DNA from: Geomonas azotofigens
GTDB lineage: Bacteria > Desulfobacterota > Desulfuromonadia > Geobacterales > Geobacteraceae
NCBI RefSeq assembly: GCF_018919395.1
Contig: NZ_JAHLME010000001.1
Location: 496,001-560,000, forward strand
Direction: 5' to 3'
Length of the DNA stretch: 64,000 nucleotides
In this document: piece after piece, positions 28,900-39,879 of the stretch
How positions within the stretch are numbered: the first letter of the stretch is position 1
Layout of the letters: every line of letters begins with the position of its first letter
Notes under the pieces: generated by a model
Told to the model about the DNA's origin: nothing
Database searches by the model: none
Seen by the model: only the letters and a program-made list of their open reading frames with translations
Program-made: the position numbers and the translations under genes

Positions 28900-29564
28900 G
28901 ACTCCCCCTCCCTGAGCCGCGCCAGTGCGGGGAGCACCTGTGACGCCGTGTCGCAGCTCAGGTCCGCCCCCACCTCGTGGTGCAGCGCCGGGTCGAGGCG
29001 GAAGGGGGCGCCTCCCACCACGATGCGGCACGTTATCCCGAGCCGGTCCAGGGCGTCGCGCACCTCGCGCACCTTCAGTGCGGAGGGGAGCATCAGCGCG
29101 GAAATCAGGAGCACCCGCACCCCGTCCCGCTGGACCCGCCGGACCAACTCCTGCACGCCCACCGTGCCGTAATCGAGGTAGCTGATCCCCGCACCCTTGA
29201 GCACGAACCCTACCAGGCGCTTGCCCAGCAGGTGGTAGTCCTCAAGCACCGCCAGCGCCACGCACCTGCGTTCCGGCACCGACGCGGAGCGTCCCCCGAG
29301 CACCTGTTCCATGAATTCCTCGCACTGGCGCCCGCTCATGTAGACATGGGAGAGGGAAAGCTCGCCCCGGTCCCACTTCTCGCCGATAACGGCCAGCGCC
29401 GGTGCGACAACCTGTTCGCAGAAACTCAAGGGGGAGAGGCCGGAATCGGCGTAGACGCGCTGTATCGCCAGCCGGTCCATGCTGACCAGGGCGGCTTCCA
29501 GCAGCAAAACGGGTGAACCGTGGGGGTAGTCGACGGCGGTACCGGAGCAGCAGGAGCTGATCAT
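28896..29564 (-). CDS. corrinoid (cobalamin)-binding protein
   Basis: This 222-residue protein combines the helical cap (about residues 20-90) and the B12-binding Rossmann domain (about 100-215) of corrinoid shuttle proteins. The base-off/His-on motif DxHxxG is present as DYHLLGK, with His111 the likely cobalt ligand. Later parts (VLLISALMLPS, RIVVGGAPF) match the family. TGGAG lies seven bases before the ATG at 29564. It is first in a three-gene unit with the methyltransferase and the DUF1638-like kinase; both junctions are ATGA overlaps, which suggests fixed stoichiometry. It is shorter at the N-terminus than some shuttle proteins. Confidence 0.88.
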   Translation of the reverse strand: MISSCCSGTAVDYPHGSPVLLLEAALVSMDRLAIQRVYADSGLSPLSFCEQVVAPALAVIGEKWDRGELSLSHVYMSGRQCEEFMEQVLGGRSASVPERRCVALAVLEDYHLLGKRLVGFVLKGAGISYLDYGTVGVQELVRRVQRDGVRVLLISALMLPSALKVREVRDALDRLGITCRIVVGGAPFRLDPALHHEVGADLSCDTASQVLPALARLREGES

Positions 29565-29872
29565 GTATTTCTCCAGATAGCAACTTGTTGTAGGTGAAAC
29601 GACAAGCAGATCCAGTCAATACAGCGTGAGCATCGGGAAAACAGAGAAGTTTTTTCGATTAGGCGTAAAACTTACACCTCCTTCAGATATTAGTCCACTA
29701 CAATGTCCTTGTTTATGACAGCCCCTTCTCTGTTTCTTGAGTCTTTGTGACTGTACTCACAATTACTGTGACAGTGTACTCCGGGGGCCTCCCGCCAGCA
29801 GCAGCCCGCCGTTGACTACCCCGCCCAACACATTATCATTTGCTAATATTTTTCACGGCTGAGAGGTGATCC
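29565..29872. promoter_or_regulatory. divergent intergenic region, corrinoid unit / glf
   Basis: No gene is seen in these 308 bases. Two imperfect direct repeats, GTGACTGTACTC (29747-29758) and GTGACAGTGTACTC (29768-29781), start 21 bases apart, two helical turns, which suits a regulator binding the same face of the DNA upstream of glf. Nearer the corrinoid gene is the palindrome GTAA-AAC-TTAC (29665-29675). I cannot place promoters here with confidence. Confidence 0.45.
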
Positions 29873-31009
29873 ATGGGCGCATTTGACATCGCCGTCGTGG
29901 GAGCGGGCATTTCGGGGTCGACACTGGCGGAGCGCTACGCCTCGCGGGGGGCGCGGGTGCTGGTGCTGGAGAAACGCCACCATATCGGCGGCAACTGCTA
30001 CGACAGTTTCGACCGACACGGCATCCTGGTCTCCAACTACGGCGCGCACCTCTTCCATACCGAGTACGACGACGTCTGGCGCTACGTGAACCGCTTCTCG
30101 ACCTGGTACCCCTACGAGCACCGCGTGCTGGCCCGGGTGGACGGCAAGCTGGTGCCGATTCCGGTCAACATCACCACGGTCAACTCGGTATTCGGCCTGG
30201 CGCTGCGCAGCGAAACGGAGATGCAGCGCTTCCTGGACCGGGTCCAGGTGAAGCACCCCGCCCCCAGAAACGGCGAGGAGGCGGCGCTGGCGCGGGTGGG
30301 ACACGTGCTCTACGAGAAGATGTTCAAGCACTACACCAAGAAACAGTGGGACAAGTACCCCCACGAGCTGGACGCCTCGGTGTTGCAGAGAATTCCCATC
30401 CGCACCAACTTCGATGACCGCTACTTCAGCGACCGCTACCAGGCGCTCCCGCTCGAGGGCTACACCAAGCTCTTCGAGAAGATGCTCGAGCACCCCAACA
30501 TCGCGGTGCGCCTGAACACGGACTACTTCGACGTGAGAGAGACGGCCGAGGTGCGCGGCTGCCGCAAGCTCTTCTATGCCGGCCCCATCGACCGCTTCTT
30601 CGACTACCGGCACTCCCGCCACAGGAGGCTGCAGTGGCGCTCCATCCGCTTCGAGTGGATCACGCTGGACCGCGAATACTTCCAGGAAAATTCCGTGATC
30701 AACTACCCCGACCCCGCCGACGGCGCGTTCACCCGCATCGTCGAGTACAAGCACTTCTCCCGCCAAAAGCACGACAAGACCACCATCTCCCGCGAATACA
30801 CCACCGACGATGGAGACCCCTACTACCCGGTTCCCAACCCCGACAACGATGCGATCTACCGGCGCTACCAGGAGGAGGCGGACCGGCTCCCCGACGTGCA
30901 CTTCGTCGGGCGCCTGGCCAACTACAAGTACTTCAACATGGACCAGGCCTTCAAGAACGCCCTCGACCTCTTCCACCGCCTGGAGGGGGACGACGCGGAG
31001 CTGTTGTAA
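29873..31009 (+). CDS. glf: UDP-galactopyranose mutase
   Basis: This 378-residue flavoenzyme interconverts UDP-galactopyranose and UDP-galactofuranose for surface glycans. The FAD dinucleotide fold starts DIAVVGAGISGSTLAERYA and is followed by EKRHHIGGNCYD. Family blocks YGAHLFHTEYDDVWRYVNRF, YTKKQWDKYP and the C-terminal VHFVGRLANYKYFNMDQAF are all present, and the length is normal. GAGAGGTG precedes the ATG. It opens a galactose-related series: GH2, galT, an M24-like gene, galK and the GH1-RmlD fusion. Confidence 0.95.
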   Translation: MGAFDIAVVGAGISGSTLAERYASRGARVLVLEKRHHIGGNCYDSFDRHGILVSNYGAHLFHTEYDDVWRYVNRFSTWYPYEHRVLARVDGKLVPIPVNITTVNSVFGLALRSETEMQRFLDRVQVKHPAPRNGEEAALARVGHVLYEKMFKHYTKKQWDKYPHELDASVLQRIPIRTNFDDRYFSDRYQALPLEGYTKLFEKMLEHPNIAVRLNTDYFDVRETAEVRGCRKLFYAGPIDRFFDYRHSRHRRLQWRSIRFEWITLDREYFQENSVINYPDPADGAFTRIVEYKHFSRQKHDKTTISREYTTDDGDPYYPVPNPDNDAIYRRYQEEADRLPDVHFVGRLANYKYFNMDQAFKNALDLFHRLEGDDAELL

Positions 31010-31073
31010 ATCGCCGTCGCCCTGCTAGTCTTTGCGGGTGAATTTTTTTTAATCCTTAAGCGAGGCATGGCGC

Positions 31074-32861
31074 ATGGAATACCCCCGCCCGCAACTGCGG
31101 CGCCCCGAATGGCTCTCCCTGAACGGCCCTTGGCGCTTCACCTTCGACAACGACGGCCGCTACGGCGTCCCGTCCGACATCGAGACCTGGCCCCTCACCA
31201 TCGAGGTCCCCTTCGCCCCGGAGGCGACCGCTTCCGGCGTCGGGGACACCGGCTTCCACAAGGTCTGCTGGTACCAGCGCGATTTCGAGTCCCGTCCCGG
31301 GCCGGGAAAAAAGGTGCTGCTGCACTTCGGCGCCGTCGATTACCTGGCCCACGTCTGGGTCAACGACATGCTGGTGGCGCGGCACCGCGGCGGTTTCACC
31401 CCCTTCAGCGCCGACATCGGCCACCTGCTCTCACCGGACGGGAACCAGCGGGTCACGGTCCGGGTCGAGGACGACCCGGAGGACCTGGAGAAGCCGCGCG
31501 GCAAACAGGACTGGCGCCTGGAGCCGCACGCGATCTGGTACTACCGCACCACCGGCATCTGGCAGACGGTCTGGCTGGAGCAGGTGCCGCAGACCTACGT
31601 GCGGAGGATCCGCTGGTCGCCCCACCTGGAGCGCTGGGAAATCGGCTTCGAGGCCTTCATCCTGGGACCGATCGCGGACGAGCTCGAGGTGCAGGTGCGC
31701 CTTTCCAGCGACGGCGACCTCCTGGTCGAGGACCGCTACCGGGTGATCCGGGGGGAGGTGCACCGAAGGATCGCCCTCTCCGACCCCGGCATCGACGACT
31801 TCAGAAACGACCTGCTCTGGTCCCCCGAGCACCCGCACCTGATCGACGCCGAGGTGACGCTCCTGAAGGGGGGGGAGGTGATCGACAGCATCACCTCCTA
31901 CACGGCGCTCCGCTCCGCCAAGGTGCACCGGGACCGGTTCCTTTTGAACGGCCGGCTCTACCCCCTGAAGCTGGTGCTGGACCAGGGGTACTGGCCCGAC
32001 ACCCTGATGACGCCCCCCTCCTCCGAGGCGGCCCGCCGCGACGTGGAACTCGCCAAGGCGATGGGGTTCAACGGGGTCAGAAAGCATCAAAAGCTCGAGG
32101 ACCCGCGCTACCTCTACTGGGCGGACCGGCTCGGCCTCGTGGTCTGGGCCGAGATGCCGTCGGCCTTCCGCTTCACCACCCGCGCCGTCAAGCGCCTGAT
32201 GCGGGAGTGGACCGAGGCGATCGAGCGCGACTACAGCCACCCCTGCGTCATCGTCTGGGTCCCCTTCAACGAATCGTGGGGGGTCCCCGACCTCACCGCC
32301 ACCCAGGCCCACCGCGACGCGGTGCACGCCTTCTACCACCTCACCAAGACGCTCGACCCGGAGCGCCCGGTGATCGGCAACGACGGCTGGGAAAGCTCCG
32401 CCACCGACATCATCGGCATCCACGACTACGACAACAACCCGCACACGCTCAGGGAGCGCTACGGCCCGCAGGTGAAGCCCGACGAGCTCTTCGACCGGCG
32501 CCGTCCCGGCGGGCGTATCCTCACCCTGGACGGCTACCCGCACCGGGGCCAGCCCATCATCCTCACCGAGTTCGGCGGCGTCGCCTACGTGAACCCGCAG
32601 GACGAGTCGCACCGGGGGACCTGGGGCTACTTCAGCCACGCCACCCTGGAGGAGTTCGAAAAGCTGGTGCTCGCCCTGATCGACGTCGCCCGGGGCACCG
32701 CCATGTTCAGCGGCTTTTGCTACACCCAGTTCGCCGACACCTTCCAGGAAGCCAACGGCCTCCTCTACCCCGACCGGACCCCCAAGATCCCGCTGGAGAA
32801 GATCGCCGAGACGGTGCGCGGACAGGTCGAGGAGGGGGCGCTGCACTGGGAAAGCACCTAA
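31074..32861 (+). CDS. glycoside hydrolase family 2 protein
   Basis: This 595-residue enzyme belongs to the beta-galactosidase/glucuronidase/mannosidase family. An N-terminal jelly roll (about 1-170, with FHKVCWYQRDF and AHVWVNDMLVARHRGGFTPF) is followed by an immunoglobulin-like domain and a TIM barrel. The acid/base Glu is in WVPFNESWG (about residue 400) and the nucleophile Glu in ILTEFGGVAY (about 500). There is no signal peptide, so it acts in the cytoplasm on imported or endogenous oligosaccharides. Next to galT and galK, a beta-galactosidase role is the obvious guess, but family 2 covers several sugars. The start at 31074 has a weak ribosome binding site. Confidence 0.85.
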   Translation: MEYPRPQLRRPEWLSLNGPWRFTFDNDGRYGVPSDIETWPLTIEVPFAPEATASGVGDTGFHKVCWYQRDFESRPGPGKKVLLHFGAVDYLAHVWVNDMLVARHRGGFTPFSADIGHLLSPDGNQRVTVRVEDDPEDLEKPRGKQDWRLEPHAIWYYRTTGIWQTVWLEQVPQTYVRRIRWSPHLERWEIGFEAFILGPIADELEVQVRLSSDGDLLVEDRYRVIRGEVHRRIALSDPGIDDFRNDLLWSPEHPHLIDAEVTLLKGGEVIDSITSYTALRSAKVHRDRFLLNGRLYPLKLVLDQGYWPDTLMTPPSSEAARRDVELAKAMGFNGVRKHQKLEDPRYLYWADRLGLVVWAEMPSAFRFTTRAVKRLMREWTEAIERDYSHPCVIVWVPFNESWGVPDLTATQAHRDAVHAFYHLTKTLDPERPVIGNDGWESSATDIIGIHDYDNNPHTLRERYGPQVKPDELFDRRRPGGRILTLDGYPHRGQPIILTEFGGVAYVNPQDESHRGTWGYFSHATLEEFEKLVLALIDVARGTAMFSGFCYTQFADTFQEANGLLYPDRTPKIPLEKIAETVRGQVEEGALHWEST

Positions 32862-32921
32862 CCACCATCGCGAGCGCTTGACCCCCTTGCGCCCCGGCGC
32901 CGAGGGAAAGGACCGGACGCC

Positions 32922-34007
32922 ATGCTCTACAGGGAAGAGATGAAGAAGCCGGACGGACGAAGCCTCACCCTCTACGGTCACACCCCGATCCGGGTCGAAG
33001 GCCCCGCCCCGAGCCCGAACCGCGAGCCGTTGCAGGCGAACCCGCACCTGCGCTGGCACCCCCTGCGGGGGGAATGGGTCGCCTACGCAAGCTACCGGCA
33101 GGGGCGCACCTTCATGCCCCCGCCGGAGTACAACCCGCTCGCCCCCACCCGCGACCCGGAAAACCCGACCGAGCTCCCCCAGGGGGAGTACCAGGTGGCG
33201 GTGTTCGACAACCGCTTCCCCTCGCTGGCCCAGGCGGCGCACGACCCGCCCCGGGACGGGGTGAAGACGGCGCCGGCCAGGGGCAAGTGCGAGGTGGTGG
33301 TCTTCACCAAGGACCCGTCGGCCTCGCTCGCCGCGCTCCCCCTGGAGCACATCGAACTCCTCATGGAGGTCTGGGGGGACCGCACGGCGCTCCTCGGGAG
33401 CGACCGCTGCATCAAGTACGTGCTTCCCTTCGAGAACAAGGGGGTCGAGGTCGGCGTCACCCTGCACCACCCGCACGGGCAGATCTACGCCTATCCCATC
33501 GTCCCGCCGGTCCCCGCGCGCATGCAGGCCGAGGAGCTGATCCACTACCGCGACAAGGGGCGCCCCCTGCTCGAGGAGCTGATCGAGGGGGAGCTGCTCT
33601 CCGGCGAACGCGTCCTCTACGCCGGCGAGCACGCCGTCTCCTTCGTCCCCCCCTGCGCCCGCTACCCCTACGAGGTGTGGGTGGCGCCGCGCCGGGCGGT
33701 CCCGGGCTTCGATCACCTGGACCCTGCTGTGCGCGCCGACCTGGCCCGGGCGCTGAAGACCACGCTCCTCAAGTACGACGGCCTCTGGCAGCGCCCCTTC
33801 CCCTACCTGATGGCGTGGTACGGCGCCCCCACCGACGGCAGGCACCACCCGGAGAGCCATCTGCACGCCGAGTTCTATCCCCCCTACCGCTCCAGCGACC
33901 GGCTCAAGTACCTTGCCGGGACCGAACTCGCCGCGGGCATGTTCGCCAACGACGCCCTCCCCGAGGATAAGGCGCGGGAACTGAAGGACGTGGAGGTGGC
34001 ACTATGA
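32922..34007 (+). CDS. galT: galactose-1-phosphate uridylyltransferase
   Basis: This 361-residue GalT transfers UMP from UDP-glucose to galactose-1-phosphate in the Leloir pathway. The active-site HPHGQ lies in LHHPHGQIYAYP (about residue 183), with the HIT-like second half containing ESHLHAEFYPPYRSSDRLKYLAG. RWHPLRGEWVAY and VFDNRFPSLA are typical N-terminal blocks. Its stop overlaps the next start codon as ATGA (34004-34007), so it is translationally coupled to the M24-like gene. No galE is present in the window. Confidence 0.93.
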   Translation: MLYREEMKKPDGRSLTLYGHTPIRVEGPAPSPNREPLQANPHLRWHPLRGEWVAYASYRQGRTFMPPPEYNPLAPTRDPENPTELPQGEYQVAVFDNRFPSLAQAAHDPPRDGVKTAPARGKCEVVVFTKDPSASLAALPLEHIELLMEVWGDRTALLGSDRCIKYVLPFENKGVEVGVTLHHPHGQIYAYPIVPPVPARMQAEELIHYRDKGRPLLEELIEGELLSGERVLYAGEHAVSFVPPCARYPYEVWVAPRRAVPGFDHLDPAVRADLARALKTTLLKYDGLWQRPFPYLMAWYGAPTDGRHHPESHLHAEFYPPYRSSDRLKYLAGTELAAGMFANDALPEDKARELKDVEVAL

Positions 34008-35095
34008 ACGACGCCATCCGCGCGGCCGAGGCGGCCGAGAAGGTGCGGCGGGTCCAGGAGAGCCTCTGTCCGGACATGGTGGTGCGCCTGAAGGGCATCG
34101 ACTGGTTCGCCTGGATCACGGCGGGAGGCTCCAACGAGGTGCTGCTCGCCGCCGAAACCGGGGTGGCCGAGGTGGTGATCACCCCGGAGGGGGCCTTCGT
34201 GGTCACCAACGAGATCGAGGCCCGGCGCCTGGCGGAAGAACAACTCCCTGAGGGGTTCGAGCTCCGGGTGCTCCCTTGGGCCTACCCCTCGCAGATCGAC
34301 GTGCTTTTGCGCGAGCTGGCGCACGGACTGCCGGTCTGCTCCGACCGTCCCGACGATGGGGAGCACGAGCTCCCCGTCCCCCTGCTGTCCGCGAAGCTGG
34401 TACTCGCCCCGGCGGAGGTGCAGCGCTACCGTTCGGTGGGGCTGCTTGCGGCGCAGGCCATGACCGAGGTGCTCACCCACGCCCAGCCCGAGTGGAGCGA
34501 ACGGCAACTGGCCGGGGCGGGGGCGAGGGCCCTGTTGTCGCGCGGGCTCGCACCGGCCCTGATCCTCGCGGCGGGGGAGCGGCGCGGCACGCTGTACCGC
34601 CACCCCCTTCCCACCGACGAGCCCCTCGGGCGCCACGCCATGCTGGTCTTCTGCGCCCGGGGCTTCGGTCTCTACGCCAACCTGACCCGCTTCGTCGCCT
34701 TCGGCCCTTTGACCGACGAGGAGAAGGAGCGGCACCGGCTGGTGCGCGAGATCGAGGCGCGGGCGCTGACCCTGTCCCGCCCCAACGAGCAGTTGAACGA
34801 GATCTACCGCGAACTGAGCTACGCCTACGCCGGCTTCGGCTTCGGTGAGGCGATCCACGAACACCACCAGGGGGGAACCACGGGGTACCTGTCCCGCGAG
34901 GCGATCGCGGGGCCGGAGAGCCGGGAGGTGCTGCAGGCGGGGATGGCGGTGGCCTGGAACCCGAGCCTCCCCGGAGCCAAGATCGAGGACACCTTCCTCA
35001 TCACCAAGACCGGCCTTTTGAACCTCACCCTCGACCCGGTCTGGCCCAGCGCGCCGGTGGCCGGCATCGAGCGTCCGCTCGTCTGGCAGGGGTAG
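34004..35095 (+). CDS. M24/creatinase-fold protein with degenerate metal site
   Basis: This 363-residue protein has the two-domain layout of Xaa-Pro aminopeptidase-like M24 proteins: an N-terminal creatinase-like domain (about 1-135) and a pita-bread domain (about 140-350). The metal ligands are mostly lost. The usual Asp pair region reads MLVFCARGFGLYANLTRFVAFG, with no Asp at the first site and Asn at the second. The His site survives (HEHHQGGTTGY), the first Glu is Asn (AWNPSLPG), and the last Glu remains (KIEDTF). It is therefore probably not a peptidase. Its place between galT and galK, coupled to galT by ATGA, implies a role tied to galactose metabolism. The function is unknown. Confidence 0.75.
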   Translation: MNDAIRAAEAAEKVRRVQESLCPDMVVRLKGIDWFAWITAGGSNEVLLAAETGVAEVVITPEGAFVVTNEIEARRLAEEQLPEGFELRVLPWAYPSQIDVLLRELAHGLPVCSDRPDDGEHELPVPLLSAKLVLAPAEVQRYRSVGLLAAQAMTEVLTHAQPEWSERQLAGAGARALLSRGLAPALILAAGERRGTLYRHPLPTDEPLGRHAMLVFCARGFGLYANLTRFVAFGPLTDEEKERHRLVREIEARALTLSRPNEQLNEIYRELSYAYAGFGFGEAIHEHHQGGTTGYLSREAIAGPESREVLQAGMAVAWNPSLPGAKIEDTFLITKTGLLNLTLDPVWPSAPVAGIERPLVWQG

Positions 35096-35109
35096 AGAAG
35101 GAGGACGCC

Positions 35110-36180
35110 ATGGAAGAGAGCAGCTTCGAGAACACCTTCGGCTTTCCGGCGCAGGCCGCGGCGAGCGCGCCCGGTCGGGTGAACCTTTTGGGCGAGCATA
35201 CCGACTACAACGACGGCTTCGTCCTCCCCATCGCCATTCCCCTGGAGACCCGGGTGGAGCTGGCCAGAAGCCGCGACGGCCTAAACCACTACTACGCCAG
35301 CGAGCTGAAGGAGCGCGCCTGGTCCGAGGCTGGGGGCGCCGTCCCCAGCGGCTTCGCCGCCTACCTGCACGGCTGCCTGGCCCTGCTGCGCGTCTCCGGC
35401 TACCACTGCGACCCGGTCTGCGCGCGGGTCACCTCGCGGGTCCCCATGGGGAGCGGCCTCTCCAGTTCCGCGGCACTCGAGGTGGCCTTCCTGCGCGCCA
35501 TGCGCGAGCTGTTCGCCCTCGACCTGGACAACCTCGCCCTGGCCCTGATGGCGCAACAGGCCGAGGTGCGCTACGCCGGGGTGAACTGCGGCATCATGGA
35601 CCAGATGGCGTCGAGCCTCGCCGACACCACCCACATGCTCTTTCTGGACACCCGCTCCCTGGAACGCAAGCTGGTCCCGCTGCCGCGCAACTCCGAGCTC
35701 CTGGTGCTCGACTCCGGCGTGCCGCGCCGGCTGGGGGAGAGCCGCTACAATCTGCGCCGGCAGGAGTGCGAGGAGGCGGCGCGGCTTTTAGGCCTCGCCT
35801 CGCTCCGCGACCTGGACGACCCCACCGAGCTGGGCCGCCTGCCCCGGGACCTGGCGCGCCGGGCCCGGCACGTGCTCACGGAGAACGAGCGGGTGCTCCA
35901 GGGGTTGGTGGCGCCCCACGCCTGCCAGTTCGGCGAGCTCATGAACGAGTCGCACAAAAGCCTCAAGGAGGACTTCGACGTCTCCACGCCCGAGCTCGAC
36001 CTCCTGGTCTCCCTGCTGCAGCGGCAGGTGGAGGTGTTCGGCGCGCGCCTCACCGGCGCAGGGTTCGGCGGCGCCTGCGTGGCGCTGGTCCGGACGGGAA
36101 CGGCCCGCGCGGTGGGCGAGCGGGTGCTCGCCCTTTACCAGGAACAGGGCCAGCAGGGTGCCCTGCTGGTCCCGCGGTAG
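35110..36180 (+). CDS. galK: galactokinase
   Basis: This 356-residue GHMP kinase phosphorylates galactose at C1. The signature GRVNLLGEHTDYNDGFVLP (about residues 22-40) defines galactokinases. The ATP loop is PMGSGLSSSAALEVA (about 113-127), and the C-terminal motif is GAGFGGACVALV. GVNCGIMDQMASSL, with the catalytic Asp region, is also present. AAGGAGG lies six bases before the ATG, and the gene follows the M24-like gene by 14 bases. With galT it supplies the first two Leloir steps. Confidence 0.95.
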   Translation: MEESSFENTFGFPAQAAASAPGRVNLLGEHTDYNDGFVLPIAIPLETRVELARSRDGLNHYYASELKERAWSEAGGAVPSGFAAYLHGCLALLRVSGYHCDPVCARVTSRVPMGSGLSSSAALEVAFLRAMRELFALDLDNLALALMAQQAEVRYAGVNCGIMDQMASSLADTTHMLFLDTRSLERKLVPLPRNSELLVLDSGVPRRLGESRYNLRRQECEEAARLLGLASLRDLDDPTELGRLPRDLARRARHVLTENERVLQGLVAPHACQFGELMNESHKSLKEDFDVSTPELDLLVSLLQRQVEVFGARLTGAGFGGACVALVRTGTARAVGERVLALYQEQGQQGALLVPR

Positions 36181-36192
36181 GGAGGGGCGGAC

Positions 36193-38416
<2,224 letters not shown>

Positions 38417-38427
<11 letters not shown>

Positions 38428-38441
38428 ACGGGGCCTTCTTC
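38417..38441 (+). terminator. terminator overlapping the fusion-gene stop
   Basis: AAGGCCCC (38417-38424) and GGGGCCTT (38430-38437) form an 8-bp stem followed by CTTCTTT. The loop TGAAC contains the stop codon of the preceding gene. An A6 run precedes the stem, so it may also stop the convergent glycosyltransferase gene. Confidence 0.8.
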
Positions 38442-38465
38442 TTTGCTCCTGCCTGGTTGGGTCCG

Positions 38466-39581
38466 CTACCGGTTCGGCGTCCGCGTAGCCGCCAGCAGCT
38501 CCTCCATGGCCCGGACCGTGGCATCCCACGAGGTGCCGGCCACCACCTCCCGCATCGCCCGCACCATGTCCCGCTGCTTCGCCCCGGACAGCGCCAGGGC
38601 CCCTTCGCACCCGGCGATGAAACTGTCGATGCCGTCGCCGATGAAGACCATGTCGCCGTACGGCTCGGCCACGTCGGTGATGGGCGTGCTCACTACCGGC
38701 TTTTCCGCGGCCATGTACTCCAATATCTTGGTGGGGCTGATGAAGCGGGTCGCCTCGTTCAAGGCGAAGGGGATCAGGCAGACGTCCCATCCCGCCAGGA
38801 AGCGGGGGAGCTGGGCATACTCCTGCTGGCCGTAGTAGCGGATGTTTTCGTGCTTGGGCAGGGTCTCCGGGGCAATCTTCAGCACCGGCCCGACCATGAC
38901 GATCTGCCATTCCGGATGGGCGCAGGCCAGGGCGTCCAGCAGGGGGAGGTTGAGCCGCTCGTCCAGGACCCCGAAGTAGCCCAGGCGGGGGCGCGGCAGG
39001 GGGCGCTGGCTTTCATGCTCGATGCCGGGATCGCAGGCGAGACCGAAGTGGGCGGCGTCGACGCTGCTCGGGAAACAGTAGACCCGCGCATGGTGGCGCT
39101 GCTTGGCCCGGTACAGGCTTGGGCCGCCGGTGAAGACCAGGTCCGCCCGCTCCAGCAGGGCGCGCTCCCGCTCCGCCAACTCCTTGGGGGCATCCAGGAA
39201 CCCGGAAAGCTCGTCCATGCAGTCGTAGACCACCAGGCGGGGCTCGAGGGTGGCCGCAAGCGGCAGCGCCATCGGGGTGTAAAACCAGGCCAGGTAGCGC
39301 TCCAGCCCTTCCGCGCGCAGGAGTTCGTCCAGGAGCGGGACCAGGCAGGAAAACTGTTCGTCGTGGTATCCCGGCCGCTGCACCGGGGTGTGCGGACGGC
39401 ACACCAGCACCCCCGGGGCGGGGGTCGAGCGCTCCAGAAACGGCGCGGCCTCCCGGTCCAGCACCGGTTCCTCGAAAAAGACGACGCGGCGTCGTTCCGC
39501 CATGCGCGCCAGCAGCTGCTGCGGACGCTGGTAGACGAAGCTCCAGCGCAGGTGGGAAAAAACGACGATTGCTTCGTGCAT
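38466..39581 (-). CDS. family 4-like glycosyltransferase
   Basis: From ATG 39581 (AGGAGG five bases upstream) the protein has 371 residues in a GT-B fold. The N-terminus reads HEAIVVFSHLRWSFVYQRPQ. The donor-binding half has RLGYFGVLDERLNLPLL, NIRYYGQQEYAQLPRFLAGWDVCLIPF and ISPTKILEYMAAEKPVVSTP, the last with the conserved Glu of GT4/GT1 enzymes. It transfers a sugar to an unknown acceptor, perhaps for cell-surface glycans, which would match glf nearby. It converges on the fusion gene. Confidence 0.86.
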   Translation of the reverse strand: MHEAIVVFSHLRWSFVYQRPQQLLARMAERRRVVFFEEPVLDREAAPFLERSTPAPGVLVCRPHTPVQRPGYHDEQFSCLVPLLDELLRAEGLERYLAWFYTPMALPLAATLEPRLVVYDCMDELSGFLDAPKELAERERALLERADLVFTGGPSLYRAKQRHHARVYCFPSSVDAAHFGLACDPGIEHESQRPLPRPRLGYFGVLDERLNLPLLDALACAHPEWQIVMVGPVLKIAPETLPKHENIRYYGQQEYAQLPRFLAGWDVCLIPFALNEATRFISPTKILEYMAAEKPVVSTPITDVAEPYGDMVFIGDGIDSFIAGCEGALALSGAKQRDMVRAMREVVAGTSWDATVRAMEELLAATRTPNR

Positions 39582-39879
39582 CCCCGCCTCCTGTCGACGG
39601 CCGCCGCGTGGCTGCCGTGCGCCATGATATCGCTCCCGGGCATCTTCCCGGCTCAAAAACAACAGTAGAGGATTTTAACATGAGCTACGGTGAAGGGAAG
39701 TCGCGCAACGCCGGCGGCGCAAAGTCCCACGGCAAACGAGGTGATTCTCACGGTCTCACATTAAAGCTTTAGCCCGTACTGCCGATGAAGATACCTGACC
39801 TGTGCATCTCCCCGCGCATCGCCGCGCCGGGGCGAGCACCAACGAAGCGGCGCCCCGGCAGGCGCGAAGGGAGAACCTC
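39582..39879 (+). other. 298-base intergenic region with possible leader peptide or structured RNA
   Basis: Before the MCP gene, an ATG at 39680 opens a 30-codon frame ending with TAG at 39770, translating to a Gly/Lys/Ser/His-rich peptide (MSYGEGKSRNAGGAKSHGKR start). AGAGG lies seven bases before it. The same bases have strong secondary-structure potential (GGGA...TCCC around GCGC...GCGC, 39694-39727), and the words GCGCAAAG and TGCCGATGAAG recall parts of GEMM-type riboswitches. I cannot fit the full GEMM fold. It could be a leader peptide, an RNA regulator of the MCP gene, or neither. Confidence 0.3.

Noticed and set aside
39690-39800. A GEMM-I cyclic dinucleotide riboswitch
   Set aside because: Some key words are present, but the P2 GAAA loop and the GCAAACC block are missing. 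Kept only as a low-score observation.
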